Source: an uncultured bacterium
GTDB taxonomy: Bacteria; Actinomycetota; Coriobacteriia; Coriobacteriales; Eggerthellaceae
Length of the DNA: 27,118 nucleotides
NCBI GenBank assembly: GCA_905215035.1
Contig: CAJMOJ010000026.1
Coordinates: 1 to 27,118, forward strand
Direction of reading: 5' to 3'
The notes below the pieces were generated by a model, which saw only the letters and a list, made by a program, of their open reading frames with translations, ran no database searches and was not told where the DNA came from. Within the stretch, counting starts at the first letter, position 1. Each line of letters opens with the position of its first letter. A program made the position numbers and the translations under genes. Positions 1 to 7,247 of this stretch are shown here, piece after piece.

Positions 1-508
1 AGTTTGTAAAGGGGTAATTTTGAAAAAATTTGCAACCGGATTTGACCACTAAAAAAGTGAACGAGTTCATTTAGAAGTTTTGTTCTTCTGATCGGGGAAT
101 TTTTAGAACAAAGTGGAGAGTAATTTTTTTCTTTATACCAGAATAAAATTGACGAATAAATAGATACGCCCGGCCCGTAGTCTTGGAGGATGTTTTTACC
201 CATAATCAATCAGCATAATATGTAATTTCATATATAGCTCCTGCTATATATAGTGATGTGCTTATTCTTTATATATGTTCTCTATACGTATGTGCACGTC
301 TTGGTATATGTGTACCTCTTTGTATATGTATCTCTTTGCGTCTATACACCTTCTTACATTACTTATTTAATTCTGAACGCCAAGGCCACACAACGTAAAT
401 AGTTATATTTAATCCAGTTATTCCAATTATTGACAAAATATAGGTACAATACGGTGTAGAGATTTAACACCGACAGGCAATATATTAAGGCCCGTTGAGG
501 AGGGGTAA
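1..508. other. AT-rich non-coding region upstream of fabK
   Basis: I see no credible gene here; the one short reverse reading frame over 363-551 runs into fabK and has no family resemblance. Positions 46-116 can fold into several stems (listed separately). A hairpin with arms ATATATAG (230-237) and CTATATAT (244-251) surrounds a 6-nt loop. Two diverged tandem copies of a GTATATG...CTCTTT unit lie at 304-321 and 322-337. A TTGACA at 430-435 could be a -35 box, but the best -10 (TGTAGA, 455-460) is 19 bp away and poor. The left part probably holds the end of whatever precedes the window. Confidence 0.5.
46..116 (+). other. multi-stem non-coding element
   Basis: Outer arms CCACT (46-50) and AGTGG (112-116) enclose the palindrome TGAAC-GA-GTTCA (58-69) and two mutually exclusive hairpins: AGAAG (73-77) with CTTCT (85-89), or TTTGTTCT (79-86) with AGAACAAA (105-112). 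This is seen directly in the sequence. Whether it is an RNA, a repeated intergenic element or an operator is not known. The strand is arbitrary, since the stems exist on both. Confidence 0.35.
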
Positions 509-1447
509 ATGAAAACTGAACTTTGTGATGTTTTAGGTATTGAGTATCCAATTATCCAAGGCGCAATGGCTCATATTAGTGATGCGCATTTAGCAGCCGC
601 CGTCTCTAACGCTGGTGGTTTAGGAGTTATCGCTTCTACACTCCATGATGCTGCCTGGGTTGAAGAACAAGTTACCTTGTGTCGTGAATTAACCGATAAA
701 CCTTTTGCCGTTAACTTAATTATGGAAAGCAACCTTGTTGAAGAATGCGCTCGCAAATGCGTTGAACTTCAAGTGCCTATTTGTACAATTAGTGCAGGAA
801 AGCCTGATGCTATTGTTCCTATCTTGGTGGAAGGAGGCATTAAGGTAATCTGCTTAATTCCACATGCACGAGCAGCAAAAAAGATGCAGGATTTAGGAGC
901 CACTGCTGTTGTTGCTGAAGGTATGGAGGGCGGCGGTCACATCGGTCGCATGTGTACCTTCCCTATGGTTCGTCAGGTTGCTGAAGCGGTAGATATCCCT
1001 GTTATCGCTGCAGGTGGCATTGCTGATGGTCATGGCTTCTTAGCAGCACTTGCTCTTGGCGCAGTCGGTGTTCAAATGGGTACCGCCTTTTTGGTAGCCG
1101 ATGAGTGCCCTATCTCAGACAAATATAAGCAGATGGTTATCGATGCGGCCGACTCCTCCACCGTACTTACTGGAGAATATGGTGGAAAACAAGTTCGATG
1201 CATTAAAAACGCATTCACTGAAAAGTATTGGGAGCTCCATGATAGTGGTGCATCAAGCGAAGAGCTTGATCAATACTGCACCGGATCAGTAGGTCGCGCG
1301 GTTCGCGGTGATGTTGATGGTGGTGCTTTTTCTGCTGGTATGATTTGTGGCTTAATCAAGGAAACAAAACCAGCAGCTCAAATTATTCAAGACGTTATGA
1401 CAGGCGCCGACGAAGCCTACGCAGAACTCAAGCGACTCTATGGATAA
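509..1447 (+). CDS. fabK: FabK-type enoyl-ACP reductase II (FMN-dependent)
   Basis: 312-residue TIM-barrel flavoprotein of the nitronate monooxygenase/FabK family. FabK reduces trans-2-enoyl-ACP in the last step of fatty-acid elongation, using FMN and NAD(P)H, in the cytosol. Visible motifs are an N-terminal YPIIQGAM (13-20), GGLG (36-39), the catalytic-histidine motif EGMEGGGHIG with H144 (the same number as in pneumococcal FabK), and the FMN-phosphate motif IPVIAAGGIADG (163-174). The GGGHIG form favours FabK over nitronate monooxygenase, which usually has GGHRG. The start has a strong GAGGAGG (497-503) a few bases upstream. The gene stands alone, not in a fab cluster, and is followed by a clear terminator. 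The alternative call is a generic NAD(P)H-dependent flavin oxidoreductase. Confidence 0.85.
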   Translation: MKTELCDVLGIEYPIIQGAMAHISDAHLAAAVSNAGGLGVIASTLHDAAWVEEQVTLCRELTDKPFAVNLIMESNLVEECARKCVELQVPICTISAGKPDAIVPILVEGGIKVICLIPHARAAKKMQDLGATAVVAEGMEGGGHIGRMCTFPMVRQVAEAVDIPVIAAGGIADGHGFLAALALGAVGVQMGTAFLVADECPISDKYKQMVIDAADSSTVLTGEYGGKQVRCIKNAFTEKYWELHDSGASSEELDQYCTGSVGRAVRGDVDGGAFSAGMICGLIKETKPAAQIIQDVMTGADEAYAELKRLYG

Positions 1448-1481
1448 TTCTTTTATGCATAGCTACGGTATACTAAGTTAC

Positions 1482-1503
1482 ACAGTATTAGTACAGTATT
1501 AGT
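1482..1503. repeat. 11-bp perfect tandem repeat
   Basis: Two exact copies of ACAGTATTAGT lie end to end (1482-1492, 1493-1503), followed by a decayed third copy. They sit between the fabK stop codon and its terminator, so they would be in the 3' UTR. Confidence 0.7.
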
Positions 1504-1557
1504 TATACGGTATTCTAGCTAGACGGAATAAATAGAAGAAAATATAAACTGTTTTGA

Positions 1558-1588
1558 AATGTGGTCGATCTAACGGCCACATTTTTTT
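1558..1588 (+). terminator. intrinsic terminator of fabK
   Basis: Arms AATGTGG (1558-1564) and CCACATT (1577-1583) form a 7-bp stem that runs straight into seven T residues (1582-1588). It lies about 110 bp after the fabK stop codon. Confidence 0.8.
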
Positions 1589-1687
1589 GGCATGCATAAG
1601 TGATGTATTTTGTAGCATTTTGCATGTTATCGCATGATGCCTTTCGTGGCATATTTCACTGCATCGTTAAAAATTACACATATTCCC

Positions 1688-1708
1688 GTACTACAATTTT
1701 TGTAGTAC
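1688..1708. promoter_or_regulatory. 9-bp perfect inverted repeat upstream of the carbonic anhydrase
   Basis: Arms GTACTACAA (1688-1696) and TTGTAGTAC (1700-1708) are separated by TTT. No T-tract follows, so it is not a typical terminator; an operator or an RNA hairpin is possible. It lies 120 bp before the carbonic anhydrase start. Confidence 0.45.
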
Positions 1709-1734
1709 ATATACGTTATAAAGTTATAAGACCC

Positions 1735-1766
1735 AATGTTTGTCTTTGTTAATGTTTGTCTTTATT
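1735..1766. repeat. 16-bp tandem duplication at the carbonic anhydrase promoter
   Basis: AATGTTTGTCTTTGTT (1735-1750) is followed directly by AATGTTTGTCTTTATT (1751-1766), 15 of 16 bases identical. The second copy lies in the spacer of the candidate promoter downstream. Confidence 0.7.
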
Positions 1767-1774
1767 TATAAAAT
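1746..1774 (+). promoter_or_regulatory. candidate promoter of the carbonic anhydrase gene
   Basis: TTGTTA (1746-1751) and TAAAAT (1769-1774) are spaced 17 bp apart. Transcription would begin near 1781, about 48 bp before the start codon. Both boxes deviate from consensus. Confidence 0.4.
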
Positions 1775-1828
1775 CATCGCTGCTATCTACTATATTTACG
1801 ATAGATAGATCACAATAAAGGAGCTCCA

Positions 1829-2386
1829 ATGAATGACACTATTCGCACAATTTGCGAACACAATCAGGAATTTGTAAAAAATGAAAAATATAAGCAATTT
1901 GAGACAGACAAATATCCTGATAAAAAGCTTGCTATTGTAAGCTGCATGGATACACGTTTAACAGAGCTTCTCCCTGCGGCATTGGGACTCAAAAATGGTG
2001 ATGCCAAAATTATCAAAAATGCAGGTGGAGTTATATCTCATCCTTTTGGCTCAGTGATGCGCTCACTTCTTGTTGCTATTTTCGAGTTAGGCGTTGACAC
2101 AATTATGGTAGTTGGCCATACCAATTGTGGCGCACAACACATGAACGCCAACGACATGATCAGCCACATGCTTAAAGCAGGTATTCCCCAGGATCGGATT
2201 GAACTCATGCATTACTGCGGAGTGGATTTTGAGCAATGGCTTGCTGGATTTGGCGATGGGATTGAATCAGTACAAGAAACGACTCACCTCATTCAGCACC
2301 ACCCCCTTATTCCCGACCATATTGAAGTGTATGGTTTTCTCATCGACTCAACTACAGGAGAACTTATTCCTGTTGATAATAAATAA
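1829..2386 (+). CDS. beta-class carbonic anhydrase
   Basis: 185-residue beta-carbonic anhydrase, interconverting CO2 and bicarbonate in the cytosol. The zinc site is fully visible: C39 and D41-x-R43 in SCMDTRL, then H97 and C100 in GHTNCG. The length and the KNAGG segment (63-67) match the short Gram-positive subgroup. The start is supported by AAGGAG at 1818-1823. It is a single-gene unit; the next gene has its own promoter-like sequence. In an organism with few carboxylation options it could supply bicarbonate to biosynthetic carboxylases; that role is inferred. Confidence 0.93.
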   Translation: MNDTIRTICEHNQEFVKNEKYKQFETDKYPDKKLAIVSCMDTRLTELLPAALGLKNGDAKIIKNAGGVISHPFGSVMRSLLVAIFELGVDTIMVVGHTNCGAQHMNANDMISHMLKAGIPQDRIELMHYCGVDFEQWLAGFGDGIESVQETTHLIQHHPLIPDHIEVYGFLIDSTTGELIPVDNK

Positions 2387-2489
2387 AGTCGCTATAGCTA
2401 CAAAATACACTGATATCTGCACGTCATTTGTTTTTAGAAAAACTTAATACCTTTTAGCAAATTCTTAATAACAAGAAGCTGCATTCCGC

Positions 2490-2508
2490 TATAATGCATA
2501 AGCATTAT
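2490..2508 (+). promoter_or_regulatory. -10 box and palindrome overlapping the start of a leaderless gene
   Basis: A consensus TATAAT (2490-2495) ends only 11 bases before the ATG at 2507, so a transcript would start almost at the start codon. The inverted repeat ATAATGC (2491-2497) / GCATTAT (2502-2508), with ATAA between, covers the -10 box, the expected start site and part of the ATG. No Shine-Dalgarno sequence is present. The -35 region is weak. Confidence 0.55.
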
Positions 2509-3787
2509 GTTTACTACAGCACAAATTATCTCAATCATCATCTTCGTCGTGGTAATGGCTCTCATTGTCTCGGAGAAGGTCCATCGTACAACAGCAGCAC
2601 TTGCTGGTGCGGTGGTGCTCATCTTGGCCGGAATCATCACCTTTGATACTGGTGTCGAACACATCGACTTTAATACACTTGGTGTATTAGTTGGTATGAT
2701 GATGTTTGTCGCCGTCATTAAAGGATCAGGTATTTTTGAATACTTGGCCGTTAAGGCAGCTAAGATAGCAAAAGGTAATCCGTGGATCATTATGATCCTG
2801 TTCTCTTTGATTACGGCAGTCTTGTCGGCATTCTTAGACAACGTAACCACGGTATTGTTGATTGGTCCAGTAACCTATACGGTTTGCCGTGTATTGCTCG
2901 ACATCAACCCAGTTCCATTCTTTATCACCGAAATCATTGCTTCTAATGTTGGTGGTACAGCAACTCTTATTGGCGATCCGCCAAACATCATGATTGGCTC
3001 AGCGGCTAACTTAAGCTTCTTTGACTTCTTGATGTATGACGGTCCTGCAGTTTTGGTTATTCTGGCTGCTTGTATTGCAATGTTTTATTTCCTCTACGGA
3101 CGCAAGCTTGCGGTAGAAGAAGATAAAAAAGTCGCAGTTATGGCACTCAACGAAAACGACGCCATTCATAATCCTGCACTCTTCAAAAAGAGTGTTGTTA
3201 TGATCGTCTTGGTTGCTATTGCGTTTGTTGCTCATGGCGCTTTTCATATTGAACCAAGCGTTATCGCACTTACCTCTGCAGCTGTCATGCTTCTGATTAG
3301 TGGAACAGATATTGAAACCATCATGGTGGATGTTGAATGGTCGACTATTGGATTCTTTGCTGGATTGTTTGTCGTTGTTGGCGGTCTTGCTGAAACTGGC
3401 GTTATTAATATGATGGCCTACGCATTGATCGATCTTACCGGCGGAGACATGATGATCACCATCATTGTTTTGGTCTGGGCAAGTGCAATCATTTCATCTT
3501 TCTTAGACAACATTCCTCTGGTTGCAACCTTGATCCCGATCATCATCACTATGGAGAGCACCGGTATGGATGTTATGCCTCTTTGGTGGGCGGTATCTCT
3601 TGGTGCATGCCTCGGTGGTGTCGGCACACTCATTGGCGCATCTGCAAACGTTGTTATGGCCTCTATTTCAGCACGAAATGGATACCCCATCACGTTTATC
3701 GAGTACTTAAAGGTCGGCTTCCCTATTATGATTGTATGTACCGCAATCGCTTGTGTATACTGCGTCCTAAGATTCTGCGTGTTCTAA
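2507..3787 (+). CDS. ArsB/NhaD-superfamily ion permease
   Basis: 426-residue integral membrane protein of the ion transporter superfamily that includes ArsB, NhaD, CitM and the P protein. The protein has two related halves. Each carries a discontinuous-helix motif SxFLDN (in AFLDNVTTVLL near residue 112 and SFLDNIPLVATL near 330) and a GGxxTLIGxxxN motif (GGTATLIGDPPNIMIG near 150, GGVGTLIGASANVVMA near 372). It probably exchanges an anion or sodium across the membrane; the substrate cannot be read from sequence. There is no RBS before the ATG, and a -10 box sits 11 bases upstream, so it is probably translated from a leaderless message. An alternative internal start (residue 17) has no better RBS and would remove part of the first helix. 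Confidence 0.85.
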   Translation: MFTTAQIISIIIFVVVMALIVSEKVHRTTAALAGAVVLILAGIITFDTGVEHIDFNTLGVLVGMMMFVAVIKGSGIFEYLAVKAAKIAKGNPWIIMILFSLITAVLSAFLDNVTTVLLIGPVTYTVCRVLLDINPVPFFITEIIASNVGGTATLIGDPPNIMIGSAANLSFFDFLMYDGPAVLVILAACIAMFYFLYGRKLAVEEDKKVAVMALNENDAIHNPALFKKSVVMIVLVAIAFVAHGAFHIEPSVIALTSAAVMLLISGTDIETIMVDVEWSTIGFFAGLFVVVGGLAETGVINMMAYALIDLTGGDMMITIIVLVWASAIISSFLDNIPLVATLIPIIITMESTGMDVMPLWWAVSLGACLGGVGTLIGASANVVMASISARNGYPITFIEYLKVGFPIMIVCTAIACVYCVLRFCVF

Positions 3788-3808
3788 GAGTTTGGTGATT
3801 GAACTCTT
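3786..3808 (+). terminator. weak hairpin after the permease gene
   Basis: AAGAGTT (3786-3792) and AACTCTT (3802-3808) form a 7-bp stem with a 9-nt loop right at the stop codon. Only a short T stretch follows, so read-through into the next gene is likely. Confidence 0.35.
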
Positions 3809-3837
3809 TCGCGCAAAGCGGAAAGGATTTGATCATC

Positions 3838-4677
3838 ATGAATATCGGATTTATTGGTGCAGGAAAAGTAGGATTTAGCTTAGGAAAATATCTTTCACAA
3901 GATAATACTATTGTCGGATACGCCTCCCGCAGCTTTACCTCAGCGCGGGAGGCTGCTTCTTTTACAGGATCGCGCGCATTTGGATCCATGATTGATCTTT
4001 GTAACGCTTGCGAACTTGTCTTCTTTACAGTTCCAGATGGAGCGATAAAGCAAACATGGGATGAACTCCTTACTCGCGAAGGCGCTCGCGATGCACTTGT
4101 TGATACTTGTGTTGCTCATTGTTCAGGAGCTTTATCAAGTAGGGTTTTTGACAGAACGTCTGAATTTCATGTATACCCCTACTCTATTCATCCTCTCTTT
4201 GCTATCCCTAGTAAAAAAGACAGTTATAAAGAACTGAAAAATGCCTTTTTCACTCTCGAGGGAGATCCTTGCAAAATAGATGAAATGGTAGAGCTTTTTA
4301 AGCGATTAGGTAACCCTACTCAGATCATTTCTGCTGCAGACAAAACACGCTATCATGCCGCTGCTGCGCTCGCCTCTAACCATGTTGTCGCCCTTTATCG
4401 ACGCTCCTGTGAAGAGCTTATGCGTTGTGGATTCACGCTGGCAGGTGCTGAGGCGGCATTAGCACCCCTTTTCTTGGGTAATGCTCAACATGTAGCTACC
4501 GATGGCGCCATCGCCTCTTTGACAGGGCCAGCGGAACGCGGAGATACAGCCACTATCGACAAACACCTCAGTACTCTCGATGGATCAACAAGAGAAGTGT
4601 ATAAAATCCTTAATGAAACACTTCTCGACCTTGCAAAAGAAAAGCATGGGGAAACAGAATCAAAAAAAGATAACTAA
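3838..4677 (+). CDS. Rossmann-fold/DUF2520 domain protein
   Basis: 279 residues from the chosen ATG. An N-terminal nucleotide-binding fold shows GFIGAGKVG (4-12), as in NAD(P)-dependent oxidoreductases related to 6-phosphogluconate and pyrroline-5-carboxylate reductases. The C-terminal half matches the DUF2520 pattern, with HPLFAIP near 118, an ALASNHVVALYRR helix near 175, and a LTGPAERGDTATI segment. Members are uncharacterised; some lie near pantothenate genes, but not here. An upstream TTG at 3799 would add 13 unconserved residues; I chose ATG 3838 because GGAAAGGA (3820-3827) precedes it and the Rossmann strand starts there. It may be co-transcribed with the permease. Confidence 0.8.
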   Translation: MNIGFIGAGKVGFSLGKYLSQDNTIVGYASRSFTSAREAASFTGSRAFGSMIDLCNACELVFFTVPDGAIKQTWDELLTREGARDALVDTCVAHCSGALSSRVFDRTSEFHVYPYSIHPLFAIPSKKDSYKELKNAFFTLEGDPCKIDEMVELFKRLGNPTQIISAADKTRYHAAAALASNHVVALYRRSCEELMRCGFTLAGAEAALAPLFLGNAQHVATDGAIASLTGPAERGDTATIDKHLSTLDGSTREVYKILNETLLDLAKEKHGETESKKDN

Positions 4678-4704
4678 ACAAAAGATAAATCAATCTGAGT
4701 GATA

Positions 4705-4758
4705 GAGACATTCATTAACTCACCTGTCTAGAGATTCATCAATCGAGATATTCACCAA
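4705..4758. repeat. three diverged GAGA-ATTCA-AA repeats
   Basis: GAGACATTCATTAA (4705-4718), GAGATTCATCAA (4731-4742) and GAGATATTCACCAA (4745-4758) are related short units between two convergent genes. No strong terminator is seen in this gap. Confidence 0.4.
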
Positions 4759-4797
4759 AGCAACTAGCTGGCTGAATAAACACTCAGTTGATGAACT

Positions 4798-5673
4798 TTA
4801 GTTAACTGAAGTCGCAACATGCAATGGTATACATTGAGCAGGTAGAGGGCTGTCTTGGCTACCCCAATCAGCAACATTAAATTGACTAAACCAATACCCC
4901 ATCGCACGAGCAATCATAGCAAGGGTAAACACCTGAGCCATAAGTGCTATAAGAATAATGCTAAAAACAATAGCAAAAACAAGTACTACTGCAAAAAGCA
5001 CGAGAGGTGTCACAGCGGTAATTGCGGTAACTATGCCACACAACACGCCCACTACAAATGTAACAACAAGTGCAATTAGGCCAGTCATAAGACTCACAAT
5101 AATTGCCATACCAAGAATCTTTAATAAACCAACGCAATCGTATTTAATTAATTCAAACAAACGACTCGGTTGAAATGCTGCTCTAAACGTCCCATATAGG
5201 GCAGAACGCATAAGAGCAACCCAGCTTAAAAGCATACAAGCACAGGTAATCACAAAGGAGCCTAGTGCAAAAATTCCCCACTTATTCAAAGCAGATACCA
5301 CCGAAAGAGCGGCAAGTCCATTATTAAGGCCAAACCCAAATGGCAAAATAGCCATAGTTCCAACTGCTAATGAAGAGAATATTTCTTGAATAATAAGTGC
5401 GATAATTGCATAAATAATAACGATAGCGAAGAGCTGAGCTCCCCGTTTATAAAGCATTCCGTCTTCATTACCAAAAATGCGTGATGGAAAAGGTCTATGA
5501 ACGCGCCACGCTATGTCACGAGCCCACCCAAAAAGATAACCCAATACCACGATGAATCCAAATACAGGAATCATAAGCACTAATGACAGCAAGATGCACT
5601 TACCAACCCAACCAGGAGATTCAACCACATCATAAAACGCAAGCGAGAAATAACCTCTTTTTTTGGTATTCAT
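4798..5673 (-). CDS. DUF4013 multi-pass membrane protein
   Basis: 291 residues, mostly hydrophobic, with roughly six transmembrane segments. The N-terminal third (AFYDVVESPGW, then a membrane segment, then LGYLFGWARDIAWR ... PFPSRI) matches the DUF4013 family pattern of uncharacterised membrane proteins in bacteria and archaea. No catalytic residues can be identified. AAGGA lies a few bases before the ATG, and a promoter is visible upstream. It follows the rplJL terminator, where rpoB stands in many bacteria; the RNA polymerase genes are not adjacent here. Confidence 0.75.
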   Translation of the reverse strand: MNTKKRGYFSLAFYDVVESPGWVGKCILLSLVLMIPVFGFIVVLGYLFGWARDIAWRVHRPFPSRIFGNEDGMLYKRGAQLFAIVIIYAIIALIIQEIFSSLAVGTMAILPFGFGLNNGLAALSVVSALNKWGIFALGSFVITCACMLLSWVALMRSALYGTFRAAFQPSRLFELIKYDCVGLLKILGMAIIVSLMTGLIALVVTFVVGVLCGIVTAITAVTPLVLFAVVLVFAIVFSIILIALMAQVFTLAMIARAMGYWFSQFNVADWGSQDSPLPAQCIPLHVATSVN

Positions 5674-5695
5674 AACAATTCCTTAGGCAACAGCA

Positions 5696-5723
5696 TCTAT
5701 ACCTATCACGTATATGCATCAAA
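5696..5723 (-). promoter_or_regulatory. promoter of the DUF4013 gene
   Basis: On the reverse strand, TTTGAT (5723-5718) and TATAGA (5701-5696) are 16 bp apart. The start site would be near 5689, leaving a leader of about 16 nt that just accommodates the RBS. Confidence 0.5.
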
Positions 5724-5754
5724 GAAAGATACTCTACGCATTTTCTTAGTTCAC

Positions 5755-5790
5755 ATAATAAAAGAAGAGAGGAACTTGTCCTCTCTTCTT
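5755..5790 (-). terminator. terminator of rplJL
   Basis: A 12-bp perfect stem (5779-5790 with 5762-5773), loop of 5, is followed on the reverse strand by TTTTATTAT. It lies about 50 bp after the rplL stop codon. Confidence 0.85.
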
Positions 5791-5838
5791 CAAAAGACAC
5801 TATAACTATGTAAGTTTAGTGTAAGACTGAAGTATGAA

Positions 5839-6222
5839 CTACTTCAAGGTAACTGCAGCACCAGCCTCTTCGAGGGTTGCCTTGATTTCCTCAGCCTTGT
5901 CCTTAGCAACGCCTTCCTGTACAGGACATGGAGCGCCTTCAACAAGCTCCTTAGCCTCTTTAAGACCAAGGCCAGTGATCTCACGAACAGCCTTAATTAC
6001 AGCAATCTTGTTGTCGCCGAAGCCTTCGAGAACAACGTCAAAGTCAGACTTCTCGTCAGCAGCACCACCGTCAGCAGCACCAGCTGCAGCACCACCAGCA
6101 ACCATAACAGGAGCAGCAGCGGATACGCCGAATACTTCCTCAAGATCCTTTACGAGCTCAGAAAGCTCGAGAGCAGGCATTTCCTTTAAAGCTTCAACAA
6201 TTTCTTCACGAGTTACAGCCAT
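5839..6222 (-). CDS. rplL: 50S ribosomal protein L7/L12
   Basis: 127 residues, normal length. The protein has the N-terminal dimerisation helices (EEIVEALKEMPALELSELVKDLEEVFGV), an Ala/Gly-rich hinge near residues 40-55, and the globular C-terminal domain starting at EKSDFDVVLEGFGDNKIAVIKAVREITGLGLKEAK. It forms the stalk that recruits translation GTPases and binds to L10. A cysteine in EGAPCPVQ near residue 100 is uncommon. It is preceded by rplJ in the same transcript and followed by a strong terminator. It ends in TAG. Confidence 0.97.
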   Translation of the reverse strand: MAVTREEIVEALKEMPALELSELVKDLEEVFGVSAAAPVMVAGGAAAGAADGGAADEKSDFDVVLEGFGDNKIAVIKAVREITGLGLKEAKELVEGAPCPVQEGVAKDKAEEIKATLEEAGAAVTLK

Positions 6223-6337
6223 TGTATGACTCCTTTTTTATTAGGGATAAGACTTTCATCCTATCTCATTTTTTTTCAATACTATTTACGCAGCATACAC
6301 TACGCAGAAACCTGATTTCTCAAGTTTTATGCAGCCT

Positions 6338-6859
6338 TTATGCTGCATTCTTTTGATCCTCGATAGCGCTGACGACGCGTGCAAAGGACTCCATAGGGCC
6401 ATTGAGAACGCGAACGATCTGCTGAAGAGGATTCTGAATCGTACCAAGAAGTTTGGCGACAAGCTCTTCGCGAGAAGGAAGAGCCGCGATCTTCTCAACA
6501 GCTTCAGCATCAACAAATGCGCCATCCATGATGCCGCCCTTGATAACAAGATTCTCGTTTGATTTAGCAAAATCTTTTAATGCTTTAGCACTTGCCACCG
6601 GATCACCGTCAGCAAAAACAAAAGCAGAAGGACCAGCTAAAACGTCACCCATAGAGGGCATATCAAGCTCTTTAAGCGCCAACTCTACTAAAGAGTTCTT
6701 GTAAACTTTCAAAACTGCATCAGCTTCACGAATGGAACGACGCAATGCTTCAGATTCTTTTACCGTAAGACCACGGTAGTCAACAACCCACATAGCCTGA
6801 ATAGAGGAAAGATCTTCTTTAATAGCAGCAAACTTTTCTTGATTCTTTACGCTTGGCAT
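6338..6859 (-). CDS. rplJ: 50S ribosomal protein L10
   Basis: 173 residues with typical N-terminal rRNA-binding domain (AIKEDLSSIQAMWVVDYRGLTVKESEALRRSIREADAVLKVYKNSLVELAL) and a C-terminal helix that carries L12 dimers. AAGGAGGTG lies 7 nt before the ATG. The 114-nt gap to rplL has no terminator. It is controlled by an L10 leader upstream (6931-7100), where L10-L12 would bind and lower its own synthesis. Confidence 0.96.
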   Translation of the reverse strand: MPSVKNQEKFAAIKEDLSSIQAMWVVDYRGLTVKESEALRRSIREADAVLKVYKNSLVELALKELDMPSMGDVLAGPSAFVFADGDPVASAKALKDFAKSNENLVIKGGIMDGAFVDAEAVEKIAALPSREELVAKLLGTIQNPLQQIVRVLNGPMESFARVVSAIEDQKNAA

Positions 6860-6870
6860 TCTTACACCTC

Positions 6871-6927
6871 CTTTTCATGTCCACTTAGGTTCCGCTCCCA
6901 TCTGGAGAGGATCGTGTCCATGAAAAG
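6871..6927 (-). promoter_or_regulatory. hairpin abutting the rplJ ribosome binding site
   Basis: On the reverse strand CTTTTCATG (6927-6919) pairs with CATGAAAAG (6879-6871), nine perfect pairs, with an inner GGAG/CTCC stem (6907-6904 with 6898-6895). The 3' arm runs straight into the GAGGTG of the rplJ RBS, and the 5' arm is the U-tract of the preceding attenuator. It could hinder ribosome loading. Confidence 0.45.
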
Positions 6928-6960
6928 AAACGACCCCTGTGCACAAGACAGCAGGGGTCG
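6922..6960 (-). terminator. attenuator in the rplJ leader
   Basis: CGACCCCTG (6960-6952) pairs with CAGGGGTCG (6939-6931), nine perfect pairs, followed on the reverse strand by TTTCTTTT. It lies between the L10-binding leader and rplJ, the usual arrangement for L10-controlled premature termination. Confidence 0.75.
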
Positions 6961-7100
6961 ATACAAACACGTTTGATCAAAACCACCTCGGCGGGCCGAG
7001 CATTCTCACAAGGAGAGATCTCATTTAAGCTTAAAGACATAAAAACTCTTTAAGCACCGGCTGTCTAGGGCAGCGGAACTGATTGTCAGTTCATGCTACA
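6961..7100 (-). ncRNA. L10 leader (ribosomal protein autoregulatory RNA)
   Basis: The reverse strand carries blocks resembling the known L10 leader: CTAGACAGCCGGTG (7068-7055), a TCTTTAAGCTTAA region, and CCCGCCGAGGTGG (6995-6983), comparable with the GGTGTCTTTAG...CCTGCCGAGGTG core I recall from the Bacillus subtilis leader. A small hairpin, GAACTGA/TCAGTTC (7092-7076), precedes it. In the family, L10(L12)4 binds a kink-turn in this RNA and promotes termination. The exact ends are approximate. Confidence 0.75.
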
Positions 7101-7117
7101 AAAATGCAGCTTGTATA

Positions 7118-7165
7118 TCATCAAATAAACTGCCGTTCCTGTCAAGCTTTATCACAGGAACGGCA
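7118..7165 (-). terminator. terminator of the HEAT-icd-acn operon
   Basis: TGCCGTTCCTGT (7165-7154) pairs with ACAGGAACGGCA (7142-7131), 12 perfect pairs, followed on the reverse strand by GTTTATTTG. It separates aconitase transcripts from the rplJ leader. Confidence 0.85.
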
Positions 7166-7247
7166 CGCATATACCTATTGATGGTACGGTAAGTAAAAAA
7201 TAGTGTTCGGTGCTTTATGTCACAATCTCACCATATTCACGATTCCG

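Noticed and set aside
230..251. TATATAG hairpin as terminator of an upstream gene
   Set aside because: The stem is purely A-T apart from one pair and has no T-tract after it on either strand.
363..551. 62-residue reverse frame upstream of fabK
   Set aside because: AT-rich random frame that runs into the fabK start region; no RBS and no recognisable fold.
5834..6229. Ser/Ala-rich 131-residue frame opposite rplL
   Set aside because: Antisense shadow of the Ala/Glu-rich L7/L12 gene; low-complexity composition and no RBS.
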